Under the pieces are notes generated by a model. The model saw only the letters and a list, made by a program, of their open reading frames with translations. It was not told the DNA's origin and made no database searches. A DNA stretch of 64,000 nt. It comes from JALZAQ01 sp038253885. GTDB taxonomy: Bacteria > Gemmatimonadota > Gemmatimonadetes > Gemmatimonadales > Gemmatimonadaceae. Position 1 is the stretch's first letter. Every line of letters starts with the position of its first letter. A program made the position numbers and the translations under genes. Below, one piece after another: positions 9,021 through 16,967 of this stretch. The stretch covers positions 30,960 to 94,959 of the forward strand of contig JBBSGP010000009.1 of the NCBI GenBank assembly GCA_038253885.1. The letters are read 5' to 3'.

Positions 9021-9049
9021 AAGGATGCCGTGCCGCGCTCGGAAGTCAA
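9021..9049 (-). promoter_or_regulatory. Probable murA promoter
   Basis: Minus strand: -35 TTGACT (9044-9049), 17-base spacer, weak -10 ATCCTT (9021-9026). The -35 is identical to the strong promoters of rimP and scpA, and the spacing matches; the -10 is poor. It stands back-to-back with the promoter of the PII-like gene. Confidence 0.5.
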
Positions 9050-9081
9050 GCGCGGGAGGGTGTCGCGACGTCCTCCGTCGC

Positions 9082-9110
9082 TTGACACTCTCGTCATGAC
9101 AAGGTACATC
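9082..9110 (+). promoter_or_regulatory. Promoter of the PII-like gene (leaderless arrangement)
   Basis: Plus strand: consensus -35 TTGACA (9082-9087), 17-base spacer, -10 TACATC (9105-9110). Only seven bases separate the -10 from the ATG at 9118, so transcription should start at or next to the start codon and give a leaderless mRNA. Confidence 0.75.
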
Positions 9111-9117
9111 GGCCTAC

Positions 9118-9465
9118 ATGCAGCTTCTGGTCGCGGTGATCAACCACGACGAGTTCGTGGATCACGTGCTGTCGGGCTTCGTGGAACTCGGAGTGACGGG
9201 CGCGACGGTTGTGAACAGCGAAGGGATGGGACGGCTGCTGAGCCACGATGTGCCGATCTTTGCTGGAGTCCGCTCGCTGAGTCAGAGATCGCGCCCCAAC
9301 AATCAGACGCTGTTCAGCGTGGTGGAGGACGAGAAGGTGGAAGCGGCGGTCGCGATGATCCAGGAAGTGTGCGGCGATCTCCGATCTCCCGGTGCAGGTA
9401 TCGTCTTCACGGTTCCGGTGTCGCGTGTCGTGGGCCTCGCGCCGGAGCTCGAATCGGAAGCGTAG
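9118..9465 (+). CDS. PII/GlnB-like signalling protein
   Basis: 115 residues with the alternating strand/helix pattern of the PII trimer fold: MQLLVAVINHDEFVDHVLSG at the N-terminus, a T-loop-like stretch about 36-66 (SEGMGRLLSHDVPIF...), then TLFSVVEDEKVEAAVAMIQE and GAGIVFTVPVSRVVGL at the C-terminus. It does not have the uridylylation Tyr context of GlnB, so it is better called PII-like; the ligand is unknown. No amt, glnA or carbon-transport gene adjoins it, so the usual context clue is missing. No Shine-Dalgarno is visible and the promoter is placed for a leaderless transcript. Confidence 0.75.
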   Translation: MQLLVAVINHDEFVDHVLSGFVELGVTGATVVNSEGMGRLLSHDVPIFAGVRSLSQRSRPNNQTLFSVVEDEKVEAAVAMIQEVCGDLRSPGAGIVFTVPVSRVVGLAPELESEA

Positions 9466-9570
9466 CGGCCGGCGCGTGCCACGAGGCTGCCGCGTGGCCC
9501 TCACCTTGCACTCGCTCCGGGTCTGGACCGGACCGGCTCGCGGGGCGACACCTTTGACCCGATCAGACGC

Positions 9571-10209
9571 ATGATGGCTGGGCTGTGGCAGGTCATTCCG
9601 TGGGTCCAGGCGTTGAGCGCGGCCGCTCGCGACACCGTGCTCATACGGCAGGTGAACCCTGATCCAGGGTGGTTCGGCAAGGTGACGGGAGTGGCGAGCG
9701 GGCTGGTGTCGCTCGCGCTTCTCATCCTCACCGCGTTCCTGGTGCCGGCGGCGTGGAACTTCCGGAAGAGCTACAACAAGGTGAACGAGCTTCTCAAGGC
9801 GATCCAGGCGGATATCCAGCCGATCACGCGCCACGCGAGCGCGATCGCCGACAATATCGATTACATCTCCACGGCTGTTCGTACGGACATGCAGCAGGTG
9901 CACCTCACGATCCAGAGCGCGAACGAGCGGCTGAACGAGGCGCTCGCCATCTCCGAGAAGCGCGTGCGGGAGTTCAACGCGCTGTTGCGGGTCGTGCAGG
10001 AGGAAGCGGAGGACACTTTCGTGTCCACGGCGTCGACGCTTCGCGGAGTACGGGTCGGCGCGACGGTGTTCCAGGAAGGGGTGACCACGCCATCGGGGCT
10101 CGACCCCGATCTCGAAGACGAGGAGACCGACGATGGGTACGACCGCACGCTCCCGCCCTCAGACCGCGAGCCGGGCCCGCGCATCCGCCCGCGCCCAAGG
10201 GCTGGATGA
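9571..10209 (+). CDS. Single-span membrane protein with coiled coil (DUF948-like)
   Basis: 212 residues. One transmembrane helix at about 38-60 (GVASGLVSLALLILTAFLVP), preceded by an N-terminal hydrophobic/amphipathic stretch, then a helical region about 65-145 (KSYNKVNELLKAIQADIQPI and on) with heptad-like spacing, and an acidic Asp/Glu-rich then Pro/Arg-rich tail. The layout resembles DUF948/YtxG general-stress proteins that are often next to YtxH-like genes, as here. ATG at 9571 and ATG at 9574 are both possible starts; no clear Shine-Dalgarno. The stop overlaps the next gene by 77 bases. Function unknown. Confidence 0.65.
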   Translation: MMAGLWQVIPWVQALSAAARDTVLIRQVNPDPGWFGKVTGVASGLVSLALLILTAFLVPAAWNFRKSYNKVNELLKAIQADIQPITRHASAIADNIDYISTAVRTDMQQVHLTIQSANERLNEALAISEKRVREFNALLRVVQEEAEDTFVSTASTLRGVRVGATVFQEGVTTPSGLDPDLEDEETDDGYDRTLPPSDREPGPRIRPRPRAG

Positions 10210-10588
10210 ACCACGTGATGAGTACGATCTGCTCACCGCCATGCTGCTCGGCCTGGCGGTGGGCGCCGGCGTCGCGCTGCTTATCCGCACCGGACCGAAA
10301 GGACGTCCGATTCGCGGGCTGATGTCAGCGGCCGGCAGCGGGGCGTCGCTCGCCGGCCGATACGGCGGTCGGGGGGCCCGGTGGGCCGGACGCCAGGCGG
10401 GCGAGGGAGCGGGATGGGTGAGCGACCGGGCCGGCGCTCTGTGGGACCGCGTTCCGCGCGAGGAGATCGCCGACAACGTCGGCGAGTACCTCGAGTCGGC
10501 ACGCGAGACGATCAACGACGCCGTGACGCGCGAGATCAACGACCTGCGCAAGGCGATGCGCCGGCAGCGCAAGCGCCTCGGCATCTAA
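10133..10588 (+). CDS. YtxH-like membrane-associated protein
   Basis: 151 residues. After a basic, low-complexity N-terminus there is a short hydrophobic helix LLTAMLLGLAVGAGVALLIR (about residues 33-52) followed directly by TGPKGRP, the arrangement of YtxH proteins, then a Gly/Ala/Arg-rich amphipathic helical region and a C-terminal helix rich in charged residues (EIADNVGEYLESARETINDA). It overlaps the preceding membrane gene in another frame; a shorter start at ATG 10241 would remove the basic N-terminus. Likely an envelope or stress protein, but no activity can be assigned. Confidence 0.6.
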   Translation: MGTTARSRPQTASRARASARAQGLDEPRDEYDLLTAMLLGLAVGAGVALLIRTGPKGRPIRGLMSAAGSGASLAGRYGGRGARWAGRQAGEGAGWVSDRAGALWDRVPREEIADNVGEYLESARETINDAVTREINDLRKAMRRQRKRLGI

Positions 10589-10605
10589 TTCGGCGTCGGG
10601 CCGGC

Positions 10606-11535
10606 ATGCGCGTCATCCAGGGCGCGGCCGCCGTCGCGGCCGCGCTCGTCGCCATCGTGCTATTGCCGTCGGTCGCCCATGCCTGGACGCCGGGAACGCA
10701 CATCTTTCTCGGCGAGGCGGTGCTGCGCTCCCTCTCGCTCCTGCCACCGCGGGTCGCCGAGCTGCTGGCCGCCTTTCCCCTGGATTTCCTCTACGGCTCG
10801 ATCGCGGCCGACACGAGCATCGCCAAGAAATACGCCCCGGCCGGCCGGCACTGCCACTCCTGGAACGTCGGCCTGGAAATCCTGGAGCGCGCCGACGACG
10901 ACCCCCTGCGCGCCTTCAGCCTCGGGTATCTGGCCCATCTGGCGGCCGACACGGTCGCGCACAACTGGTTCGTTCCCCGCTACCTGCTGATCGCCTCCCG
11001 TACCAGCGGTCTCGGGCACAGCTACTGGGAGAGCCGCTTCGAGACCCACCTCGGACAGGGAGTCAGCAGCCGGGCGCGTGAGGTCATTCTCCGCGACCAC
11101 GGCCGTGCCGATGGCCATCTCGACCGTATCCTCAGCCCGACGATCTTCAGCACGTCCACGAACCGGCGGATCTTTCGCGGCATGGTGTACGTGCTCGACA
11201 ACGAGTCGTGGCAGAAGATCTTCCAGCTCGCGGCCGAGAATAGCCGGTGGGATCTCACCGACCCGGAGGTGGGTCGATACCTCGAGCGGTCGTACGAGTA
11301 CGTGATCGACCTGCTTCGACGGGTCCACGAGTCGGAGCCGTTCGCGCTCGATCCGTCGGGGATTGAGGCGCTGGGGCTTGCCACCCGCACGCGGCGAGAA
11401 GCGCGCCGGAGCGGTCTCGATTATCGCATCGCCGAAGAAGCGGCGCGTCACTTCTCCCTTCCCCCCACTTCGCTCAACTTCGCGGCGTCGCTGGCCGAGC
11501 CGATCTACGCGCCGGAGCGCTCCGAGAGCAGCTGA
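10606..11535 (+). CDS. Secreted zinc-dependent phospholipase C-like protein
   Basis: 309 residues from ATG at 10606. An N-terminal signal peptide (MRVIQGAAAVAAALVAIVLL...) ends in AHA followed by Trp; in zinc phospholipases C the mature N-terminal Trp is itself a zinc ligand, and this Trp (AWTPGTHIFLGE) fits that role. Further metal motifs: HCHSWN near residue 83 and the helix YLAHLAADTVAHNW near 108-121 (HxxxD plus His). These match the Zn_dep_PLPC/S1-P1 nuclease-like fold. Substrate is uncertain; many bacterial members are uncharacterised. Its last 31 bases overlap the 3' end of gatB on the opposite strand. It follows the YtxH-like gene by 17 bases. Confidence 0.75.
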   Translation: MRVIQGAAAVAAALVAIVLLPSVAHAWTPGTHIFLGEAVLRSLSLLPPRVAELLAAFPLDFLYGSIAADTSIAKKYAPAGRHCHSWNVGLEILERADDDPLRAFSLGYLAHLAADTVAHNWFVPRYLLIASRTSGLGHSYWESRFETHLGQGVSSRAREVILRDHGRADGHLDRILSPTIFSTSTNRRIFRGMVYVLDNESWQKIFQLAAENSRWDLTDPEVGRYLERSYEYVIDLLRRVHESEPFALDPSGIEALGLATRTRREARRSGLDYRIAEEAARHFSLPPTSLNFAASLAEPIYAPERSESS

Positions 11536-12980
11536 TTCACACGCCGCGGATCGGCGCTGCCCCGCGATCTCTTCATCACCAGACCGACAAGCACGCCGAG
11601 GAGCTTTGTCTCGCCGGCGCGAAAGCGGGCTGCCTCGGTCGGATTCTCGGCGAGCACTTCGTCCACCCAGCGCGCGAGCTGGTCGCGATCGCCGACCTGC
11701 AAGAGTCCCTCGCGCTCGGCCACCTGCTCCGGACGATCGCCGGTCCGGGACATGATGGCAAAGATCCTCTTCGCCGCGGAATGGCTGACCAGGTCGTCGC
11801 GCACCAGATCGAGGAGCCTCGCGAGGTCCTGCGGGCGGATCCGAAACTCCCGGATGCCGATCCCGAGGGACTTCACTTCCTTCAGCACCTCTCCCATCAC
11901 CCAGTTCGCCGCCGCCTTGGCATCCCCGTGAGCGCTCGCCACGCTCTCGAAGTAGTCGGCGAGCCGCGGACTGGCGGTGAGGAGCTCGATGTCATAGGCG
12001 CTCAGCTGGTAAGTCGAGGCGAAGCGCTGGCGCTTGCCGGCCGGTAGCTCGGGCAGCGACTTCTCCTGGTGCGCGATCCACTCCGCCGTGAGCACCAGAG
12101 GCGGAAGGTCCGGCTCGGGAAAGTACCGGTAGTCATGGCTTCCCTCCTTTGTTCGGCTCGGCCGGACGTCTCCCCGCGCAGCGTCCCACAACAGCGTCTG
12201 TTGCACGACCGCTTGCCCGCGCTCGAGCAGCGCGGATTGGCGGCGGAACTCGGCTTCCAGCGCGCGCTCGACGCCGGTGAAGGAGTTCATGTTCTTCACC
12301 TCCGTCTTCGTGCCCAGTCGCGTCTCGCCGCGCTCGCGGATGGAGATGTTCGCGTCAACTCGAAGGCTCCCCTCCTCCATGCTGACGTCGCTGACGTCCG
12401 CGTATTCGAGCAGCTGCCGGAGAACGCGCAGATAGGCGCCGGCTTCCACCGCCGAGCGCATGTCGGGCTCGCTCACGACCTCGATGAGGGGAACACCGGC
12501 GCGGTTGAGGTCGATCGCCGTCATCCCGCGATAGCGGTCGTGGATCGATTTGCCCGCATCCTCCTCCATGTGCACGCGGGTGATGCGAACCGAGATCGGA
12601 GTCTCATCAGCGCGCTCGCCGATGACGATGCACCCACCGGTGGCCAGCGGCTGATCGTACTGCGAGATCTGGTATCCCTTCGGCAGGTCCGGATAGAAAT
12701 AGTTCTTGCGAGCGAACACTGAAATCGGGTGGACGGTGCAGCCGAGAGAGCGCGCCGCGCGAACGGCGAGCAGGACCGCCTGATGGTTGAGCACCGGCAG
12801 CGTGCCGGGAAGCGCCAGGCACACCGGGCATGTGTTGGCATTCGGAGGTGCGCCGTACGCCGCGGAGCAACTGCAGAAGGCCTTGGTGCGCGTCCGGAGC
12901 TGGACGTGCACCTCGAGCCCGACGACCATCTCGTAGCGAGTGCCGAGCGCCTCGTCGGGCGCGCGCGTCGGGGCGCTCAC
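11505..12980 (-). CDS. gatB: Asp-tRNA(Asn)/Glu-tRNA(Gln) amidotransferase subunit B
   Basis: Kinase/tRNA-binding subunit of the GatCAB amidotransferase that converts misacylated Glu-tRNA(Gln) and/or Asp-tRNA(Asn). 491 residues. The N-terminus GLEVHVQL is followed by a Cys-rich zinc site (CSCSAAYG and TCPVCLALPG, about 36-57), then FYPDLPKGYQISQYDQP, HMEEDAGKS and DLNRAGVPLIEVVSEPD, all GatB signatures; the YqeY-like helical tail covers about 345-491. GTG start at 12980 overlaps the gatA stop by four bases (GTGA). Presence of gatCAB implies that at least one of GlnRS or AsnRS is absent or insufficient (inference). Confidence 0.97.
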   Translation of the reverse strand: MSAPTRAPDEALGTRYEMVVGLEVHVQLRTRTKAFCSCSAAYGAPPNANTCPVCLALPGTLPVLNHQAVLLAVRAARSLGCTVHPISVFARKNYFYPDLPKGYQISQYDQPLATGGCIVIGERADETPISVRITRVHMEEDAGKSIHDRYRGMTAIDLNRAGVPLIEVVSEPDMRSAVEAGAYLRVLRQLLEYADVSDVSMEEGSLRVDANISIRERGETRLGTKTEVKNMNSFTGVERALEAEFRRQSALLERGQAVVQQTLLWDAARGDVRPSRTKEGSHDYRYFPEPDLPPLVLTAEWIAHQEKSLPELPAGKRQRFASTYQLSAYDIELLTASPRLADYFESVASAHGDAKAAANWVMGEVLKEVKSLGIGIREFRIRPQDLARLLDLVRDDLVSHSAAKRIFAIMSRTGDRPEQVAEREGLLQVGDRDQLARWVDEVLAENPTEAARFRAGETKLLGVLVGLVMKRSRGSADPRRVNQLLSERSGA

Positions 12981-14392
12981 CGATGCGCCTCCTCGCCGAG
13001 GGACCGCTCGAGCGCGAACGCGGCCCGGAACATCACGTCCTCCTCGAAGTGGGGCGCGATGATCTGGCCACCCACCGGAAGCCCGTCGACGCGGCCGATC
13101 GGCAGCGACATGGCCGGCACGCCGGCGAGATTGGCCGTGGCGGTGAAGATGTCGTTCAGGTACATGGCGTACGGATCGCTGGTCTTGGCGCCAAGCTCGA
13201 AGGCCGTCGTCGGCGCTGTCGGTGTGAAGATGACGTCCACTCCGGACGCGAACGCCGTTCGAAAATCCTGGGCGATCAACGTGCGGACCGCCTGAGCTTT
13301 CCGGTAGTAGGCGTCGTAGTATCCCGCGGACAGCACGTACGTCCCAAGGAGGATGCGACGCGTCACCTCGGCGCCGAACCCTCGCGTGCGGGTGGCTTCG
13401 TACATGGCGCGGAGCCCGTCCCCTTCGAGCCGCAGCCCGTACCGCACGCCATCGAAGCGGGCGAGGTTCGACGAGGCTTCAGCGGGCGCGATGATGTAGT
13501 AGACCGGAATGGCGAGGTCGGTGTGCGCCAGCGAGATGTCGCGCACCTCGGCACCGAGGGCCCGAAAGCGATCGAGCGCCGCGTCGCAGCGGGCACGAAT
13601 GCGACGGTCGAGCGCGGGCGGGAAGTATTCAGCCGGCTTCCCCACCACCATGCCGGCCAGCGGCTGGCTCGCGCTGCCGCCCTGGGGGGCGGAGTCGCGA
13701 TAGCGCGGCACCTGGTTCTCGGCCGCCGTCGAGTCGAGCGGGTCCGCTCCGGCGATCACCTCGAGTACGCCAGCCGCGTCTGCCACGCTGGCGCCGAACA
13801 CTCCGATCTGATCCAGCGAGGAGGCGAAAGCGACGAGACCGTACCGGCTCACGCGGCCGTAGGTCGGCTTCACACCGACCACACCGCAGAAAGACGCGGG
13901 CTGCCGCACCGATCCGCCGGTCTCCGAGCCGAGGGCGGCCCTCGCGATGCCGGCGGCAACGACAGCGGCAGATCCGCCGGAGGAGCCGCCGGGCACGCGC
14001 GTCGTGTCCAGTGGATTGCGCGCCGGGCCATACGCGCTGTGCTCGGTGGAGGATCCCATCCCGAACTCGTCGCAGTTGGTCTTGGCGATGACCACCGCGC
14101 CGGCCTCGCGCAGCCGCCGCACCGCTGTCGCCTCGTAGGGGCTGACGTAGCCTTCCAGGATACGCGAGCCGCAGGTCGTCGGGAGATCGAGCGTGGCGAT
14201 GTTGTCCTTCACCGCGATCGCCGCGCTGGCGAGGGGGCCAGCGGGATCGAGCGCTCGGCCGGGCGTCTCGTCGCGGAGGAGCTTGAGCGTGCGCTCGCGA
14301 TCGCTCCACAGCACGATATTGAGATGGTCAGCACCCGCGCCCACGGCATCCATTCTCGCGAACGCACGGCCGACCTCTCGCTCGACGCTCAC
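12977..14392 (-). CDS. gatA: Asp-tRNA(Asn)/Glu-tRNA(Gln) amidotransferase subunit A
   Basis: Amidase subunit that releases ammonia from glutamine. 471 residues from GTG at 14392; the frame upstream is shadow of gatC. The Ser-cisSer-Lys triad is visible: Lys in AIAVKDNI, cis-Ser in PGGSSGGSAA and nucleophilic Ser in GSETGGSVRQPASFCG. TNCDEFGMGSS is the GatA-specific segment that distinguishes it from other amidases. Joined to gatC upstream and gatB downstream by GTGA overlaps, giving a C-A-B order on one mRNA. Confidence 0.96.
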   Translation of the reverse strand: MSVEREVGRAFARMDAVGAGADHLNIVLWSDRERTLKLLRDETPGRALDPAGPLASAAIAVKDNIATLDLPTTCGSRILEGYVSPYEATAVRRLREAGAVVIAKTNCDEFGMGSSTEHSAYGPARNPLDTTRVPGGSSGGSAAVVAAGIARAALGSETGGSVRQPASFCGVVGVKPTYGRVSRYGLVAFASSLDQIGVFGASVADAAGVLEVIAGADPLDSTAAENQVPRYRDSAPQGGSASQPLAGMVVGKPAEYFPPALDRRIRARCDAALDRFRALGAEVRDISLAHTDLAIPVYYIIAPAEASSNLARFDGVRYGLRLEGDGLRAMYEATRTRGFGAEVTRRILLGTYVLSAGYYDAYYRKAQAVRTLIAQDFRTAFASGVDVIFTPTAPTTAFELGAKTSDPYAMYLNDIFTATANLAGVPAMSLPIGRVDGLPVGGQIIAPHFEEDVMFRAAFALERSLGEEAHR

Positions 14393-14697
14393 GCCTCCTC
14401 CGGATCCCCGTGAGTGTCCAGTCGCGGGACCAGGAAGAAGCCATCCTGCATCCGGGGCGCGAACTCGTCGCGAGATCGCAGCAACGGGAGCGGCAGTCCG
14501 CCATCGTCCCTCAGTGGACAGGGGGCATCCCCCACCCCCGCGGCCAGCGACACACCTTCGGTCTTGACCGCCGACAGGACATCCATGTGTCCGAGGATGC
14601 CGTTCAGCTGAGCGACGAGCTGTGGAATCTGATCCTCCGGCAGCGCCAGTCGCGCCAGAGACGCGATGTGCACGACGTCCTCGCGATGGACCGCCAT
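14389..14697 (-). CDS. gatC: Asp-tRNA(Asn)/Glu-tRNA(Gln) amidotransferase subunit C
   Basis: Small stabilising subunit that clamps GatA to GatB. About 102 residues with the normal start MAVHREDVVHIASLARLAL and the C-terminal block GLPLPLLRSRDEFAPRMQDGFFLVPRL, which includes the conserved Pro-x-x-x-x-x-FxVP motif. ATG at 14697 shares its first base with the last base of the pcrA TGA stop; a GTG one codon upstream (14700) is an alternative. The stop overlaps gatA by four bases. Confidence 0.93.
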   Translation of the reverse strand: MAVHREDVVHIASLARLALPEDQIPQLVAQLNGILGHMDVLSAVKTEGVSLAAGVGDAPCPLRDDGGLPLPLLRSRDEFAPRMQDGFFLVPRLDTHGDPEEA

Positions 14698-16967
14698 CAC
14701 TCGAATCCGCGCTGCAGACCGGCATACGCGACAACGAGCCGCTTGCGACCGATGCTCTCGTCGTCGAAGTCGACCGTCACCTTCAGGTCGCGCCCTGTGC
14801 CTCCGAGCTCGACGACCGTGCCGGACCCGAACCGGGCGTGTCGCACCCGCTCGCCTTTCACGAAGCGTGGTGCATCCTGCGATGCGTCCTCATCGGGATC
14901 GGAGGCGAAACCGGAGCGGGTCACCGGCCGGCCGGGTCGTCGCGCGGACGGCGACTGGGGCATCACCCCGCGGCCGGTTGCGCGAAGCCGCAGCGTCGCG
15001 CGCTCCTCGAGCATGCCCGGTGGCACGGTCGCCAGGAAGCTGGACGGAATGGACGGCATCGTCTCACCGTTGCGCCGCCGGCTGCGCGCATGGGTCAGAT
15101 AGAGCTTTCGCTCGGCCCGTGTGATCCCGACGTAGAAGAGACGGCGCTCCTCCTCGAGCAACTCCGGCTCGTCGTGGGCGCGGCTCAGCGGAAAGAGCCC
15201 CTCTTCGAGGCCGGTGATGAAGACGACCGGAAACTCGAGCCCTTTCGCGTTGTGGAGTGTCATGAGCAGCACGGCATCCGCGGCCGGGTCGTCGCGGTCG
15301 ATGTCCGCGATCAGCGATGCCCTCTGCAGGAAGTGGTCGAGCGGTGTGAGGCCGAGCTCACCCCCTTCGTCGGCGACCGTCTCTTCGGCGCCGGCGATGA
15401 GCTCGCGGACGTTGTCGAGTCGGTCAGCACCGTCTGGCTCCTTCCGAAGATCAGCGGCGTACCCGATCTCCTCGACCAGATCGCGGAGCAGCTCGTCCAC
15501 CGACAGCTCGACGGCGCGGGCGCGATAGCGATGCACGAGCGAGGAGAAATCAGCCAGCGCCTGGCGTGCTGCGGAACGGAGCGACTCCAACCGCTCCGGC
15601 CGGGAGGCGACATCGAGCAGCGACATCCCGGCCGCTCGCGCGACGTCGCCGAGCTGCTCGAGTGTCGCCTCGCCCAGCCCGCGGCGGGGCACCCCGATGG
15701 CACGCAGGAAAGCCTGGTCGTCGGCGGGGTTGGCGATGAGCTTGAGATAGCTCATCAGGTCGCGGATCTCGCGCCGGTCGTAGAACCGCACTGCTCCGAT
15801 GATGCGATACGGCAGGCCGTGCCGGCGCAGCGATTCCTCCAGCGCGCGGCTCTGCGAGTTCGTCCGGTAGAGGACCGCGATGTCGCGCAGCGTCAACTCG
15901 GGTTGGGCCGATCGCCTGCCGGCGATCTCCTCGGCCAGCCACTCGGACTCATCGCGCTCATCGAGGCAGCCGGTGACCGTCACCCGCTCCCCACCCTGAC
16001 GGGTAGGACGCAGCGTCTTACCCCTCCGCCCGACGTTGGCGCTGATGACGACGTTCGCCAGATCGAGAACCTGCGGTGTGGAGCGATAATTGTCCTCGAG
16101 GCGGACCACCCTCGCGGCCGGAAAATCCTTCTCGAAGTCGAGAATGTTCCGGATGTCGGCGCCCCGCCATCCGTAGATCGATTGATCGTCGTCACCGACG
16201 ACGCAGACGTTCCCGTGCTCGCCGCCGAGCAGGGTGACGAGCTTGTATTGGGCCCGGTTGGTGTCCTGGTACTCGTCCACCAGGATGAACTGGAACCGGG
16301 CGCGGTAGTCGGCGAGCCGATCCGGACGATCCAGGAGCACTCGCACCGGCAGCACGAGGAGATCGTCGAAGTCCACCGCGTTCGCCTCGCGCAGCGCTGC
16401 ATCGAACGGAGCATAGAGCTGCGCCGCCGCTTTGCTCATCGGGTCCATCGCCAGCGCAGCGTATTCCTCGGGACCGACGAGACCGTTCTTGGCATCGGAG
16501 ATGGCCGCTCGCATGATCCGCGGACTCCACTGCTTGGTCGAGATCCGCAGCCGGTCCATCACCCGACGCATGACGGAGAGCGTGTCGTCCTCGTCGTAGA
16601 TGGTGAACGCGGCGGTGCGTCCGACGGCTGGGGCCTCTCGCCGCAACATGCGCGCGCCGATGGAGTGAAAGGTGCCGATCCACATCCCGGCGGGCGTCTC
16701 CCCCAGCGCGCGCGCGACCCGCTCCCGCATCTCTCCCGCGGCCTTGTTGGTGAAGGTCACCGCGAGGATGTGCGCCGGATCCACCCCCTGCTGTTCGATG
16801 AGCCACGCGATGCGCGACGTCAGGACCCGCGTCTTCCCGGAGCCGGCACCGGCGAGGATGAGGAGCGGACCCTCGAAATGTTCGACCGCTTCGCGCTGCA
16901 CGGGATTGAGGTGCGCAACCCGGCCGACATCGGCGGCGATCTCGGTGGTGGCGTGCGGCGCACTCAT
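14697..16967 (-). CDS. pcrA: ATP-dependent DNA helicase PcrA/UvrD (superfamily 1A)
   Basis: 3'-5' helicase for repair and removal of recombination intermediates. 756 residues from ATG at 16967 (frame upstream is shadow). Motifs in order: Q-motif LNPVQREAVEHFEG (about 20-33), Walker A AGAGSGKT (about 39-46), VTFTNKAAGEMRERV, Walker B ILVDEYQDTN, motif III VVGDDDQSIYGWRGAD, VTLMTLHNAKGLEFP-type motif V, and GITRAERKLYLTHA motif VI. The C-terminal 50 residues (GERVRHARFGSGTVVEL...) form the Tudor-like domain that contacts RNA polymerase in PcrA, so PcrA is a better name than Rep. The start overlaps the kinase stop as ATGA. Confidence 0.94.
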   Translation of the reverse strand: MSAPHATTEIAADVGRVAHLNPVQREAVEHFEGPLLILAGAGSGKTRVLTSRIAWLIEQQGVDPAHILAVTFTNKAAGEMRERVARALGETPAGMWIGTFHSIGARMLRREAPAVGRTAAFTIYDEDDTLSVMRRVMDRLRISTKQWSPRIMRAAISDAKNGLVGPEEYAALAMDPMSKAAAQLYAPFDAALREANAVDFDDLLVLPVRVLLDRPDRLADYRARFQFILVDEYQDTNRAQYKLVTLLGGEHGNVCVVGDDDQSIYGWRGADIRNILDFEKDFPAARVVRLEDNYRSTPQVLDLANVVISANVGRRGKTLRPTRQGGERVTVTGCLDERDESEWLAEEIAGRRSAQPELTLRDIAVLYRTNSQSRALEESLRRHGLPYRIIGAVRFYDRREIRDLMSYLKLIANPADDQAFLRAIGVPRRGLGEATLEQLGDVARAAGMSLLDVASRPERLESLRSAARQALADFSSLVHRYRARAVELSVDELLRDLVEEIGYAADLRKEPDGADRLDNVRELIAGAEETVADEGGELGLTPLDHFLQRASLIADIDRDDPAADAVLLMTLHNAKGLEFPVVFITGLEEGLFPLSRAHDEPELLEEERRLFYVGITRAERKLYLTHARSRRRNGETMPSIPSSFLATVPPGMLEERATLRLRATGRGVMPQSPSARRPGRPVTRSGFASDPDEDASQDAPRFVKGERVRHARFGSGTVVELGGTGRDLKVTVDFDDESIGRKRLVVAYAGLQRGFE

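Noticed and set aside
9478..9498. Hairpin GCCACG...CGTGGC behind the PII-like gene
   Set aside because: No T tract follows; not enough to call a terminator.
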